A stretch of DNA of 45,414 bases. Source: Burkholderiales bacterium (GTDB taxonomy: Bacteria; Pseudomonadota; Gammaproteobacteria; Burkholderiales; Burkholderiaceae_C). The stretch is taken from assembly GCA_025363275.1 (NCBI GenBank), contig JANYEE010000208.1, positions 1-45,414 on the forward strand, given 5' to 3'. The position numbers and the translations under genes were made by a program. Each line of letters starts with the position of its first letter. Within the stretch, counting starts at the first letter, position 1. This document shows, in pieces, positions 16,058-24,288 of the stretch. The notes beneath the pieces were generated by a model. The model was not told the origin of the DNA, searched no databases, and saw nothing but the letters and a program-made list of their open reading frames with translations.

Positions 16058-16134
16058 AGGCGCATAGCTCAGCTGGTTAGAGCACCACCTTGACATGGTG
16101 GGGGTCGTTGGTTCGAGTCCAATTGCGCCTACCA
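16058..16134 (+). tRNA. tRNA-Val (GAC anticodon)
   Basis: A 77-nt cloverleaf with encoded CCA. The acceptor stem AGGCGCA pairs with TGCGCCT, the D-arm is AGCTCAGCTGGTTAGAGC, and the anticodon stem CCACC/GGTGG encloses TTGACAT, giving anticodon GAC. The T-arm is GTTGGTTCGAGTCCAAT. The interior closely matches the proteobacterial tRNA-Val(GAC). It decodes GUC and GUU valine codons. A terminator follows at once, so it is transcribed alone. Confidence 0.97.
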
Positions 16135-16142
16135 AATACAAA

Positions 16143-16183
16143 CCCCCAGACCCGCACGCTTGCTAGGTCTCGGGGTTTTTTGT
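16143..16183 (+). terminator. Rho-independent terminator after tRNA-Val
   Basis: The stem CCCCCAGACC and GGTCTCGGGG (one mismatch) is followed by TTTTTTGTTTTG. It begins 8 nt after the tRNA CCA end. Confidence 0.9.
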
Positions 16184-16401
16184 TTTGTGGAGATATTTCA
16201 AATTCACTCGCACAAGACCGCAACGTCAATCTCCGCAGCTACGAAGCGGACTGACAAGCCTATCGGCATCCCTCAGCCTTAATTAAATTTCCCTAAAATT
16301 CAATGTGATTCAGTTGACCTTGCCAAATTCGAGTCTCGTAAATCGTTGTGTTGATCCACCTTGTAAGAGACGATATTTGTTTTTGTAGTACTGCGCGATC
16401 C

Positions 16402-17523
16402 ATGATGACTTTGAGCGGCAATATATTAACCCCCACCGGCTTCGTGCAAGGCGCGATGTTATGCGGTCCTACGGGACATATTGACAGCATTCAAGGTGCT
16501 CCCATTTCGGAAGCGGCAGCCAGGGTGTCAGGACTGCCCTTGATCTTGCCAGGCTTCATTGATCTGCACGCCCACGGCGCCGGTGGTCGCGACATTATGG
16601 AAGGCGGTGATGCCGCGCGTATCGTCAGCCAGGTGCATGCGCGCCATGGCACGACGTCCATGCTCGGCACGACGATGACTGCGCCCATGGAGGATCTTGT
16701 GGTGGCCATGTCTGCCATGACGGAGGTGTGCCAGAAGCGCGCGCAGGGGGGCGCCAGGTTACTGGGTGTACATCTGGAAGGACCCTACATCAATGAAGGT
16801 CGCTTGGGCGCGCAGCCGCCATTTGCCCGTCCGGTGCAAAGTGATGAATTGGCTGCGCTGAATGCGCTGGCTCCGATTCGATTGATTACCTTGTCCCCTG
16901 AGGTGCCAGGCAATATGGAGCTGATTGAGTCGCTGTGCGCCGATGGCTACCGCGTGCAAATTGGGCATTCATCGGGAACGTATGAAGACGGTGTGCAGGC
17001 TATGGCCAAAGGTGCACGCGGTTTCACGCATTTGTTCAATGCCATGACGGGTCTGCACCACCGCGACCCTGGGATGGTGGGTGCAGCACTGGCGCATGCT
17101 CAGTATTCCGAAATCATTCCCGATTTGATTCATGTGCACGCTGGTGCCATCCGCGTGGCACTGCGCGCTATTCCCTGCCTGTATTGCGTGAGTGATTCCA
17201 CCGCCGCGGCGGGCATGCCCGATGGTGAGTACCGCCTTGGCAGCCACCGCGTCTACAAGTGTTTGGGCGCCGTGCGTCTGGCCGATGGCACCCTGGCAGG
17301 GTCAGCGTTGACGCTGGATCAGGCGCTGCGCAATTTGGTGAATACCTTGGGCTTGAGCCTGCAGGAAGGCTCCATGCGAGTGTCGACCTACGCCGCAGAT
17401 TACATGGGCCTAAGTGACCGCGGCCGTTTAGTTCCAGGTGCTTGGGCCGACGTGGTGGTTTTGAATTCGGAATTACAACTGCAATCGGTATGGGTAGAAG
17501 GCGATGCCATTGAACTCGCCTGA
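16402..17523 (+). CDS. nagA: N-acetylglucosamine-6-phosphate deacetylase
   Basis: Removes acetate from GlcNAc-6-phosphate to give glucosamine-6-phosphate, the step that feeds amino sugars from peptidoglycan recycling or chitin into metabolism. With the ATG at 16402 the protein has 373 residues of the amidohydrolase superfamily. It has HAHGAGG (H56, H58), the metal ligand E126 in HLEGPY, H189 in IGHSSGTYED, H210 in FTHLFNAM, and catalytic D265 in SDSTAAAG. ATGATG gives two adjacent starts (16402, 16405); an upstream in-frame start at 16348 adds 18 residues without family similarity. It is the first gene of a five-gene operon: its end overlaps the mutarotase gene by 20 nt and murQ lies two genes on. 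The neighbours suggest that the GlcNAc-6-P comes from MurQ action. Confidence 0.95.
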   Translation: MMTLSGNILTPTGFVQGAMLCGPTGHIDSIQGAPISEAAARVSGLPLILPGFIDLHAHGAGGRDIMEGGDAARIVSQVHARHGTTSMLGTTMTAPMEDLVVAMSAMTEVCQKRAQGGARLLGVHLEGPYINEGRLGAQPPFARPVQSDELAALNALAPIRLITLSPEVPGNMELIESLCADGYRVQIGHSSGTYEDGVQAMAKGARGFTHLFNAMTGLHHRDPGMVGAALAHAQYSEIIPDLIHVHAGAIRVALRAIPCLYCVSDSTAAAGMPDGEYRLGSHRVYKCLGAVRLADGTLAGSALTLDQALRNLVNTLGLSLQEGSMRVSTYAADYMGLSDRGRLVPGAWADVVVLNSELQLQSVWVEGDAIELA

Positions 17524-18439
17524 TGCTGTGTCTGGCCCGGTCGCGCTGTTGCCGGGTGTTACGAACGTGGACTACGCGGGCTATGCCTGTGTAGAGCTCC
17601 GCAATGCGTACGGCGCCGCAATCGTGTCTCTGCATGGCGGGCAAATGTTGTCCTGGGCCCCTGCCGGTCAACGCGATGTGTTTTGGATCTCCAGTCTTGC
17701 CAAGCCCCTACCCGCGGCCATTCGCGGCGGCGTGCCGGTGTGCTGGCCCTGGTTTGGTAAGCAGGGCATGCCGCAGGGTGCCATGCAGCATGGCCCCGTG
17801 CGCAACGTGACTTGGAAAATAGTTGCCTGCCAAGCGGGTGATAGCGGAAGCTTGTTGTTGGGTCTGGAGCCTGATCGCACTGCGCCGGGTGGGGACGCTG
17901 TTGATGTTTACGCGAGACACTTGGAAGTGCGCCTAGATATTGAGCTGGGTCCCGAGTTGCGTATGGCGCTTAGTACCCATAACCGCAGCCCCGAGCCATT
18001 TGCACTCACGCAGGCTTTGCACACGTACTTGGCAGTGGGTGATGTGGAGCAGGTGCAACTGCTCGGGGTAGAAGGCCTGCAATATGACAACCGCGTGAAT
18101 GGCGCCGAGGGCAATCTGCAACTGGGGGCTTTCAAGTTGCAGTCGCTATGCGACAACACCTACGCGCAAACAAATCTGCAAACAGCGCACCACTACCTTC
18201 TCAAAGACCCTGTTTGGCAGCGTCAGGTTGGCCTGACGACCATAGGCAGCCAATCCGCCGTGGTGTGGAACCCCGGCGCAGACGGCGCCGCGGCGATGGC
18301 AGATATGCCTGACGCTGCGTGGAAAGATTTTCTGTGTGTAGAAGCTGCCAATGCCGGATCGGATATGGTGATGCTGGCGCCCGGAGCGCAGCACCATTTG
18401 CAGCAAACATTACGTTGCCAGGCTTGGCCATCTACTTAG
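17504..18439 (+). CDS. D-hexose-6-phosphate mutarotase (YeaD / aldose 1-epimerase family)
   Basis: Interconverts alpha and beta anomers of hexose-6-phosphates. The 311-residue protein has the galactose-mutarotase-like beta-sandwich. Family segments are VSLHGGQMLSWAP (41-53), AAIRGGVPVCWPWFG (71-85), the histidine region MQHGPVRNVTW (about 95-105), ALTQALHTYLAVGDVEQV and CVEAANAGSD, whose glutamate is the expected general base. It begins inside the 3' end of nagA (20-nt overlap), which implies translational coupling. In this context the natural substrate might be an amino-sugar-6-phosphate rather than glucose-6-phosphate, since NagA, MurQ and glucosamine-6-phosphate enzymes are anomer-sensitive; that is inference. 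The start could also be a few codons downstream. Confidence 0.88.
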   Translation: MPLNSPDAVSGPVALLPGVTNVDYAGYACVELRNAYGAAIVSLHGGQMLSWAPAGQRDVFWISSLAKPLPAAIRGGVPVCWPWFGKQGMPQGAMQHGPVRNVTWKIVACQAGDSGSLLLGLEPDRTAPGGDAVDVYARHLEVRLDIELGPELRMALSTHNRSPEPFALTQALHTYLAVGDVEQVQLLGVEGLQYDNRVNGAEGNLQLGAFKLQSLCDNTYAQTNLQTAHHYLLKDPVWQRQVGLTTIGSQSAVVWNPGADGAAAMADMPDAAWKDFLCVEAANAGSDMVMLAPGAQHHLQQTLRCQAWPST

Positions 18440-18479
18440 GCCGATAAAATTACAGCCACCCCTCATCTGCCTGTTACCC

Positions 18480-19481
18480 ATGCCCTACGCCACTACCGCC
18501 CTCCGTGTTCACCAGTTTGTGGGGCTAGAGGCCGGGCCCGCCGTGATCATATTGGGTGCGGTACACGGCAGTGAAGTGTCTGGCACGCGGGGTATTGAGC
18601 GTGTTTTGCAAGAGCTGGATCAAGGCATGCTGACTATTGCCCGTGGCCGGTTGACGCTAGTGCCTGTGACCAACCCTTTGGCCTACCAAAAGGGTGAGCG
18701 CAACGGGGACCGTAACCTTAACCGCAACCTGCGCCCCACCGCCACGCCCCAGGATTTTGAGGACCGCATCGCGAATGCACTGTGCCCTTTGTTGGCCCAG
18801 CACGATGCCTTGCTGGACTTGCATTCCTTTCTGTCCCCCGGTGAGCCCTTTGCCATGATTGGCCCAGCGAACAACACCGGCACGCTGGAGCCTTTTACCC
18901 ACGCCGATCAGGAGCAATCGCTGGCCTTGCGCCTGGGGCCGCGCCGCATCGTGGAGGGTTGGCTGTCGACCTACGCAACGGGTGTGCAAGTGCGCATGGC
19001 CCGCACGCCGCCCACTGACCGCGCGGGCTTGTTGAGCGCCGACCCCAGCTACGGCGTGGGCACCACCGAATACATGCGCAGCCAGGGCGGCTATGCCATC
19101 ACACTGGAGTGTGGCCAACACGCTGACCCCGCCGCGCCCAATGTGGCCTACCGCGCCATTCGCAACACCTTGGCCCACCTGGGGTTGGTAGAAGAGGCTG
19201 CCCCGGTACCCCGCAGTGACGTCGAGTTCTTGCGCCTGTCGCAAGTCATTGACCGGTACCATGCCGACGACAATTTCGCCAAAGTCTGGTCCAGCTTCGA
19301 TCCGGTGCAGGCCGGGCAGCTTATCGGTACCCGCCATGACGGCACACTGGTGTTGGCCTCAGCCGATGGCTACATCGTGTTCCCCAACGGCAATGCCACT
19401 AAGGGCAACGAGTGGTTCTACTTGGCCCAGCGCAGTACGCGCAATATTTATGCAGCGTACAGTGGCCGGACGGTTTCTTGA
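18480..19481 (+). CDS. Zinc-dependent deacylase of the M14 / AstE-AspA (succinylglutamate desuccinylase/aspartoacylase) family
   Basis: A 333-residue zinc hydrolase. The metal ligands are H29 and E32 (AVHGSE) and H115 (LDLHSF). The substrate-binding NRN-type motif is DRNLNRNLRP (77-86), and the catalytic glutamate is E210 in YAITLECGQHAD. A C-terminal beta-domain (GTLVLASADGYIVFPN, about 288-303) matches the AstE/AspA architecture rather than digestive carboxypeptidases. Such enzymes cleave N-acyl amino acids or peptide-sugar amides. No arginine-succinyl-transferase genes are nearby. It lies between a mutarotase and murQ (3-nt gap to the murQ ATG), so action on a muropeptide or N-acyl amino-sugar fragment is a reasonable inference, but the substrate is unknown. 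No signal peptide is seen, so it is cytoplasmic. Confidence 0.85.
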   Translation: MPYATTALRVHQFVGLEAGPAVIILGAVHGSEVSGTRGIERVLQELDQGMLTIARGRLTLVPVTNPLAYQKGERNGDRNLNRNLRPTATPQDFEDRIANALCPLLAQHDALLDLHSFLSPGEPFAMIGPANNTGTLEPFTHADQEQSLALRLGPRRIVEGWLSTYATGVQVRMARTPPTDRAGLLSADPSYGVGTTEYMRSQGGYAITLECGQHADPAAPNVAYRAIRNTLAHLGLVEEAAPVPRSDVEFLRLSQVIDRYHADDNFAKVWSSFDPVQAGQLIGTRHDGTLVLASADGYIVFPNGNATKGNEWFYLAQRSTRNIYAAYSGRTVS

Positions 19482-19483
19482 GC

Positions 19484-20368
19484 ATGCTGAACACTGAAAC
19501 CCCGAGCAGCAGTCACACCGAGCTCGATCTGTATGCCACGCCCGAAGTGGTACTGGCGCTGGTGGACGATCAAGTCAATGCAGTAAGAGCTGTCCGCGCG
19601 GCAGCATCGGCCATAGCCCAAGCGGTGGATGCTGCCGTGCCCCGCATGCTGCAAGGCGGGCGCTTGATTTATGTTGGGGCAGGTACGTCCGGGCGACTGG
19701 GCGTACTCGACAGCGTCGAGCTGTACCCCACATTTTCCTGGCCACGTGAGCGGGCGGTGGGCTTGATCGCCGGTGGCGCGGGCGCCATGTTTGTGGCCGT
19801 GGAAGGCGCGGAGGATGATGCCGAGCAGGGCGCCCAAGATTTGCGCGTGGCGAATGTAGCTGCGCAGGACGTGGTGCTTTTGCTCGCGGCATCGGGCGGC
19901 ACACCCTATGTGTTGGGGGCTTTGCAGGCGGCAAAGGCCGCGGGTGCCCTGTGCATCGGCTTTGCCAACAACCCCAACGCACCTGTCACGCAGCAAGCCG
20001 ATATGGGTATCACTCTGGACACTGGTGCTGAGGTGATCTCTGGCAGCACGCGCCTGAAAGCCGGCACAGCCCAGAAGATTGCGCTCAATACTTTTTCTAG
20101 TGCGCTAATGGTGCGTCTGAACAAGGTTTACGGGAATTTGATGGTGGACGTGAAAGCCACGAACGCCAAGCTGGTACGGCGTGCCATGGCCCTGACCATG
20201 CGTGCCGCTGCATGCGATGAAGCGACTGCGGTGCGCACCCTGGCGCAGTGTGATCAGCAGGTGAAGGTTGCCGTGGTCGCCATTCGCTTGGGGTTGGGCA
20301 TTGCAGACGCGCGTGCGCGGCTAGACCACGTGGGTGGTAGCGTGCGGCAGGCATTGCGTGGTCACTGA
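19484..20368 (+). CDS. murQ: N-acetylmuramic acid 6-phosphate etherase
   Basis: Cleaves the D-lactyl ether of MurNAc-6-phosphate to give GlcNAc-6-phosphate, the substrate of NagA four genes upstream. The protein has 294 residues of SIS (sugar isomerase) fold. It starts MLNTETPSSSHTELDLY. The phosphosugar loop is YVGAGTSGRLGVLDSVEL, with catalytic E79 in place of E. coli E84; the second acidic residue region VEGAEDDAEQG (107-115) is conserved, as is the C-terminal KLVRRAMALTMRAA. The ATG at 19484 lies 2 nt past the previous stop. The frame continues upstream to 19412 but only overlaps the preceding gene. The end overlaps the GHL10 glycosidase gene. No murR regulator, murP transporter or anmK kinase is adjacent. 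Confidence 0.95.
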   Translation: MLNTETPSSSHTELDLYATPEVVLALVDDQVNAVRAVRAAASAIAQAVDAAVPRMLQGGRLIYVGAGTSGRLGVLDSVELYPTFSWPRERAVGLIAGGAGAMFVAVEGAEDDAEQGAQDLRVANVAAQDVVLLLAASGGTPYVLGALQAAKAAGALCIGFANNPNAPVTQQADMGITLDTGAEVISGSTRLKAGTAQKIALNTFSSALMVRLNKVYGNLMVDVKATNAKLVRRAMALTMRAAACDEATAVRTLAQCDQQVKVAVVAIRLGLGIADARARLDHVGGSVRQALRGH

Positions 20369-22007
20369 CTCGGCATCGTTGTCCCGTCGGACGTGGTTGG
20401 CCAGCGCCGGGGTCACCTGGGTCAGCCTGTCGGGCTGTGTAAATGTGCCGCTGACTTTGCCCAGCACGCCCACCCACGATACCGCAGTGGTATCAAGTGG
20501 CGACCAGCCGCCCCCCGCACCGCGCGAATTTCGTGCCGCCTGGGTGGCCACCGTCGCCAACATCGATTGGCCCAGCCGCAAGGGCTTGAGCAGCGCCGCC
20601 CAGCAAGATGAAATGCGAGGCCTGCTGGACCGTGCGGTTGCGCTGAAGCTCAACGCCATCATCCTGCAGGTGCGCCCGTGTGCCGATGCGATCTACCCGT
20701 CGGAGCTGGAGCCCTGGAGTGAGTACCTCAGTGGTGTGCAAGGCCAAGCCCCCGTGCCGTTTTACGATCCCCTGGCGCTGTGGATCACCGAAGCCCACGC
20801 TCGCGGGTTGGAGCTACACGCCTGGTTCAACCCGTTTCGCGCGCGCCTGGGGGAGGGCAAGTCTCCGCCATCGCTGTTGCACGTGAGCCAGTCGCGCCCG
20901 CAGTGGGTCAAAGCGTATGGCAACCAGTTGTGGATGGACCCGGGCGAGCCTGCGGCGGCCGCACACAGCCTGGCCGTGGTGCTAGAAGTGCTCAAGCGCT
21001 ACGACGTGGATGGTATCCACCTGGATGATTACTTTTATCCTTACCCGATTTCGCAAGGCGACGACGCCAAGACCGAGCTGGACTTCCCTGACCAAAACAC
21101 CTGGCAGCGCTTTGTCGACGGCGGTGGCCAAATGGCGCGCGACGATTGGCGGCGTAGCAACGTGGACGCGTTAGTGCGGCGCCTGAACACCAGCATCCAC
21201 CAAGCCAAACCTTGGGTGCGCTTCGGAATCAGTCCCTTTGGCATCGGTCGCCCCGACCTGCGGCCTGCCGACATTCAAGGTTTTAGCCAATACCACAAGC
21301 TCTACGCCGATGTAGAGCGCTGGCTGCAGTCCGGTTGGCTGGATTACCTGGTGCCCCAGTTGTACTGGCCTGTCGATCAAAAGGAACAGGCTTTCGTACC
21401 CTTGCTGGATTATTGGCATCGCCAAAACACCCAGGGTCGACACGTCTGGGCGGGCCTGTTTACCAGCCGCGTATTGGTGGCGCCGACGCCGGGCGTGGTG
21501 GGTTCCAAGGCCAGTTGGCCACCCGAAGAAATTACACGCCAGATTGCTGCTGTGCGCAAACAGGCGCCGGGTACAGGGCACGCGCATTTCAGCATGGTGG
21601 CGCTGCTGCAAAACCGCCAGGGTCTTGTTGATGTGCTGCGGGCGGACGCCTACGCCGTCCCCGCGCTGGTGCCTGCATCGCCGTGGCTGGAGAGTGATGC
21701 GCCGATGGCACCCCATGTCACTTCTACGGCACCGATGGGCGCGGACGGTCCACGGCTGATACGCTTGGAGTTGCCAGCGGGTAGCAAGCCCGCAGCGCGC
21801 TGGGCTGTTTGGTTGCGCTATGGCGACCGGTGGGTGTTTCGAGTCAGTGCAGCGCCGGAGCTCACGGTTGCAGCCCGGCGCGTCCCGGGGTCTGGCATTG
21901 AAGGGGCGGATGGACTGTCCAGCATCGTGGTGTCCGCCATCGGCCGTGCAGGCCAAGAATCACCTCGAAAGCAGCTGAATATGGATCGAATCGAGCTGTG
22001 GCCCTAG
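20358..22007 (+). CDS. GHL10-family glycosidase lipoprotein, DigH/YddW-like, with a Tat-like signal
   Basis: About 549 residues from the GTG at 20358, which overlaps the murQ stop; GTG 20334 or TTG 20376 are alternatives. The N-terminus SLSRRTWLASAGVTWVSLSG ends in a lipobox cysteine (C27), with a twin-arginine motif SRRTWL before it, so export by Tat as a lipoprotein is predicted. The catalytic barrel (about 60-380) has FRAAWVATVANIDWPSRKG, LNAIILQVRPCADAIYPS, LHAWFNPFRA, VDGIHLDDYFYPYP, ARDDWRRSNVD, FGISPFGIGRP and LDYLVPQLYWPVD. These match the GHL10 group (PF02638), whose E. coli member DigH (YddW) cleaves denuded peptidoglycan glycans. A C-terminal beta-rich domain follows. The stop codon TAG lies inside a copy of the dispersed repeat. 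With MurQ and NagA it suggests peptidoglycan glycan salvage. Confidence 0.87.
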   Translation: MVTDSASLSRRTWLASAGVTWVSLSGCVNVPLTLPSTPTHDTAVVSSGDQPPPAPREFRAAWVATVANIDWPSRKGLSSAAQQDEMRGLLDRAVALKLNAIILQVRPCADAIYPSELEPWSEYLSGVQGQAPVPFYDPLALWITEAHARGLELHAWFNPFRARLGEGKSPPSLLHVSQSRPQWVKAYGNQLWMDPGEPAAAAHSLAVVLEVLKRYDVDGIHLDDYFYPYPISQGDDAKTELDFPDQNTWQRFVDGGGQMARDDWRRSNVDALVRRLNTSIHQAKPWVRFGISPFGIGRPDLRPADIQGFSQYHKLYADVERWLQSGWLDYLVPQLYWPVDQKEQAFVPLLDYWHRQNTQGRHVWAGLFTSRVLVAPTPGVVGSKASWPPEEITRQIAAVRKQAPGTGHAHFSMVALLQNRQGLVDVLRADAYAVPALVPASPWLESDAPMAPHVTSTAPMGADGPRLIRLELPAGSKPAARWAVWLRYGDRWVFRVSAAPELTVAARRVPGSGIEGADGLSSIVVSAIGRAGQESPRKQLNMDRIELWP

Positions 22008-22047
22008 TAGAACATGCCTGAGTAGCTATTAAAAGCATAGCAATCTC
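22001..22047 (+). repeat. Dispersed ~50 bp repeat, copy C (overlaps the stop codon of the GHL10 gene)
   Basis: It begins GCCCTAGTAGAACATGCCTG and ends in the hairpin tail GCTATTAAAAGCATAGC-AATC. Over 40 aligned positions it matches the copy at 43152-43191 at 31. The TAG at 22005-22007 is the GHL10 stop, so the repeat sets the C-terminus (…IELWP). Confidence 0.8.
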
Positions 22048-22197
22048 CAAATCAGATCTAAGGTGTGTTTTAAGCATGGCATAGGGTGAGTCCTACTGCC
22101 TAGGGTAAACACAGGTCGCAACCGACGCTGCCGGTGTCTAGAATCTGCTGCACTGCAATACCAAGGAAACGGCGCTCTGCACCGTTGCTACGTCGCC

Positions 22198-22656
22198 ATG
22201 TCCAGCAAACAAGCCAAGCCTGCCAAGAATCCCGTCCGTATTATCAAGAAGTACCCCAACCGGCGCTTGTATGACACGGACACCTCCAGCTACATCACAC
22301 TGACTGAGATCAAGCAGTTGGTCATGGAGAGCGAACCCTTGCAGGTGGTGGATGCTAAAACTGGGGATGACCTGACCCGCAGCATCTTGCTGCAGATCAT
22401 TCTGGAAGAGGAGGCCAACGGCTCGCCCATGTTCACGGCGCCTGTGCTGTCCAACATCATTCGCTTTTATGGCCACGCCATGCAGAGCCTGATGGGTGGC
22501 TACCTGGAGAAGAACATGCAGATGCTGATGGAGATGCAAGCGCCTCTGGTGCCGGGCACCGGTGGCTTGGGCGGTGCCAATTTGCTCCAGCAAATGCAAG
22601 AACAGATGCAAAAGCAAACCGCGCAGTTCTTCGACACCTTCGGTTTGAAGCGCTAG
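22198..22656 (+). CDS. phaR: Polyhydroxyalkanoate synthesis regulator PhaR
   Basis: A 152-residue DNA- and PHA-granule-binding repressor that controls phasin genes. The conserved N-terminal DNA-binding domain (about 13-75) reads VRIIKKYPNRRLYDTDTSSY, ITLTEIKQLV and VVDAKTGDDLTRSILLQII, typical of PHB_acc_N. The accumulation-regulator domain follows (PVLSNIIRFYGHAMQSLMGG, about 82-103). The tail is rich in methionine and glutamine, a likely amphipathic granule-binding helix. It sits ahead of rimO (about 24 nt gap), as in other Burkholderiales. phaC, phaB and phasin genes are not in this window. Confidence 0.95.
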   Translation: MSSKQAKPAKNPVRIIKKYPNRRLYDTDTSSYITLTEIKQLVMESEPLQVVDAKTGDDLTRSILLQIILEEEANGSPMFTAPVLSNIIRFYGHAMQSLMGGYLEKNMQMLMEMQAPLVPGTGGLGGANLLQQMQEQMQKQTAQFFDTFGLKR

Positions 22657-22680
22657 CAGCAAAGGTGGGACAATTAGGGT

Positions 22681-24090
22681 ATGAGCGAAGCTACCACCCT
22701 GTCCCCATCTCCCACCCCCAACCCAGCGCCTAAAGTCGGGTTCGTCAGCCTTGGGTGCCCCAAGGCCCTAACAGACTCCGAGTTGATCCTGACCCAACTG
22801 AGTGCTGAGGGGTATCAGACCTCCAAGACCTTCCAGGGTGCTGATCTGGTCATAGTGAACACCTGCGGCTTCATTGACGATGCCATCAAGGAAAGCCTGG
22901 ACACCATTGGTGAAGCTCTGGCTGAAAACGGCCGCGTGATCGTCACCGGCTGTCTGGGGGCCAAAACAGGCGAAGGCGGTGGCAACTTGGTGCGCCAAAT
23001 GCACCCCAAGGTTCTGGCCGTCACCGGCCCGCATGCCACGCAGGAGGTGATGGATGCCGTCCACCTAAATTTGCCCAAGCCCCACGACCCATTCATTGAT
23101 CTGGTACCCAATTCATTTGGCTCCGCCGGCATCAAGCTTACGCCGCGCCACTACGCGTATTTGAAGATCAGCGAAGGCTGCAACCACCGCTGTACCTTCT
23201 GCATCATCCCGTCCATGCGCGGCGAACTGGTGTCCCGTCCGATTGGCGATGTGCTCAAGGAAGCCCATGCGCTATTTGCTGGTGGTGTGAAAGAGCTATT
23301 GGTGATTAGCCAAGATACCTCGGCTTATGGCGTTGATGTGAAATACCGCACTGGCTTTTGGGATGGCAAACCGGTGAAGACCCGCATGCTGGAGTTGGTG
23401 CAGACCTTGGGCGAAATCGCCGAGCCTTATGGCGCCTGGGTGCGCCTGCACTATGTTTATCCATACCCCAGCGTCGATGAGATTGTTCCGCTGATGGCGA
23501 CTGGCAAGGTTTTGCCCTACTTGGATGTGCCGCTGCAACACAGCCACCCCGATGTATTGAAGCGTATGAAGCGCCCTGCCAGCGGCGAGCGCAACCTGGA
23601 GCGCATCCAGCAATGGCGTGCGGCCTGCCCGGAGCTGGTCATCCGCAGTACCTTCATTGCTGGCTTCCCCGGCGAGACCGAAGAAGAATTTTCGCATTTG
23701 TTGGACTTCATGCGCGAGGCACGCATTGACCGTGCGGGCTGCTTCGCCTACAGCGCGGTGGACGGCGCAGTGGCCAATGACATTCCTGGCATGCTGCCGA
23801 TTGAGATGCGAGAAGAACGCCGGGCACGCTTCATGGCGGTGGCCGAGGAAGTGTCGGCCAGCATGTTGCAAAGCCGCGTGGGCTCGACTATGCAAATTCT
23901 GGTGGACTCTGCACCGGGTATGGGCAAGAAGGGCGGAGTGGGCCGCAGCTATGCCGATGCGCCAGAGATTGATGGCGTGGTGCGTCTGCTACCACCCGAG
24001 AAAATCAGCAAGACTTTGAAGGTGGGTGAGTTCACCAAAGCGCGTATCGTAGCCGCACAGGGGCACGACCTGGTGGCACAGCCGTTTTAA
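22681..24090 (+). CDS. rimO: Ribosomal protein S12 methylthiotransferase RimO
   Basis: Adds a methylthio group to an aspartate of ribosomal protein S12, using radical SAM chemistry and two 4Fe-4S clusters. The 469-residue protein has the UPF0004 domain with cysteines C26 ([12 protein letters not shown]), C62 (VNTCGFID) and C91 (TGCLGA). The radical SAM domain has C167, C171 and C174 in [20 protein letters not shown], then [17 protein letters not shown], and a C-terminal TRAM-like domain ending [27 protein letters not shown] and the IPSMRG variant separate it from MiaB. The ATG at 22681 starts 24 nt after phaR, so co-transcription is likely. A strong terminator follows. Confidence 0.97.
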   Translation: MSEATTLSPSPTPNPAPKVGFVSLGCPKALTDSELILTQLSAEGYQTSKTFQGADLVIVNTCGFIDDAIKESLDTIGEALAENGRVIVTGCLGAKTGEGGGNLVRQMHPKVLAVTGPHATQEVMDAVHLNLPKPHDPFIDLVPNSFGSAGIKLTPRHYAYLKISEGCNHRCTFCIIPSMRGELVSRPIGDVLKEAHALFAGGVKELLVISQDTSAYGVDVKYRTGFWDGKPVKTRMLELVQTLGEIAEPYGAWVRLHYVYPYPSVDEIVPLMATGKVLPYLDVPLQHSHPDVLKRMKRPASGERNLERIQQWRAACPELVIRSTFIAGFPGETEEEFSHLLDFMREARIDRAGCFAYSAVDGAVANDIPGMLPIEMREERRARFMAVAEEVSASMLQSRVGSTMQILVDSAPGMGKKGGVGRSYADAPEIDGVVRLLPPEKISKTLKVGEFTKARIVAAQGHDLVAQPF

Positions 24091-24123
24091 GTGGTGGGCA
24101 ATACCTTGAATATTGCCTACAAA

Positions 24124-24156
24124 CAAAAAAAGCCGCTGAATTTCAGCGGCTTTTTC
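24124..24156 (+). terminator. Bidirectional terminator between rimO and tRNA-Leu
   Basis: The stem AGCCGCTGAA and TTCAGCGGCT is flanked by an A-run on the left and TTTTT on the right. It can end the rimO transcript and, read on the minus strand, the tRNA-Leu transcript, whose 3' end is 21 nt away. Confidence 0.9.
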
Positions 24157-24176
24157 ATTATCTACATTACCATCGT

Positions 24177-24261
<85 letters not shown>

Positions 24262-24279
24262 ATCTCAGGAAAGAGAGTA

Positions 24280-24288
24280 ATTGTATCA
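24280..24288 (-). promoter_or_regulatory. Extended -10 element for tRNA-Leu
   Basis: On the minus strand TGATACAAT (TGn plus TACAAT) lies about 19 nt before the mature tRNA-Leu 5' end. It falls inside the presumed translation-start region of the RNase R gene on the plus strand. Confidence 0.45.
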
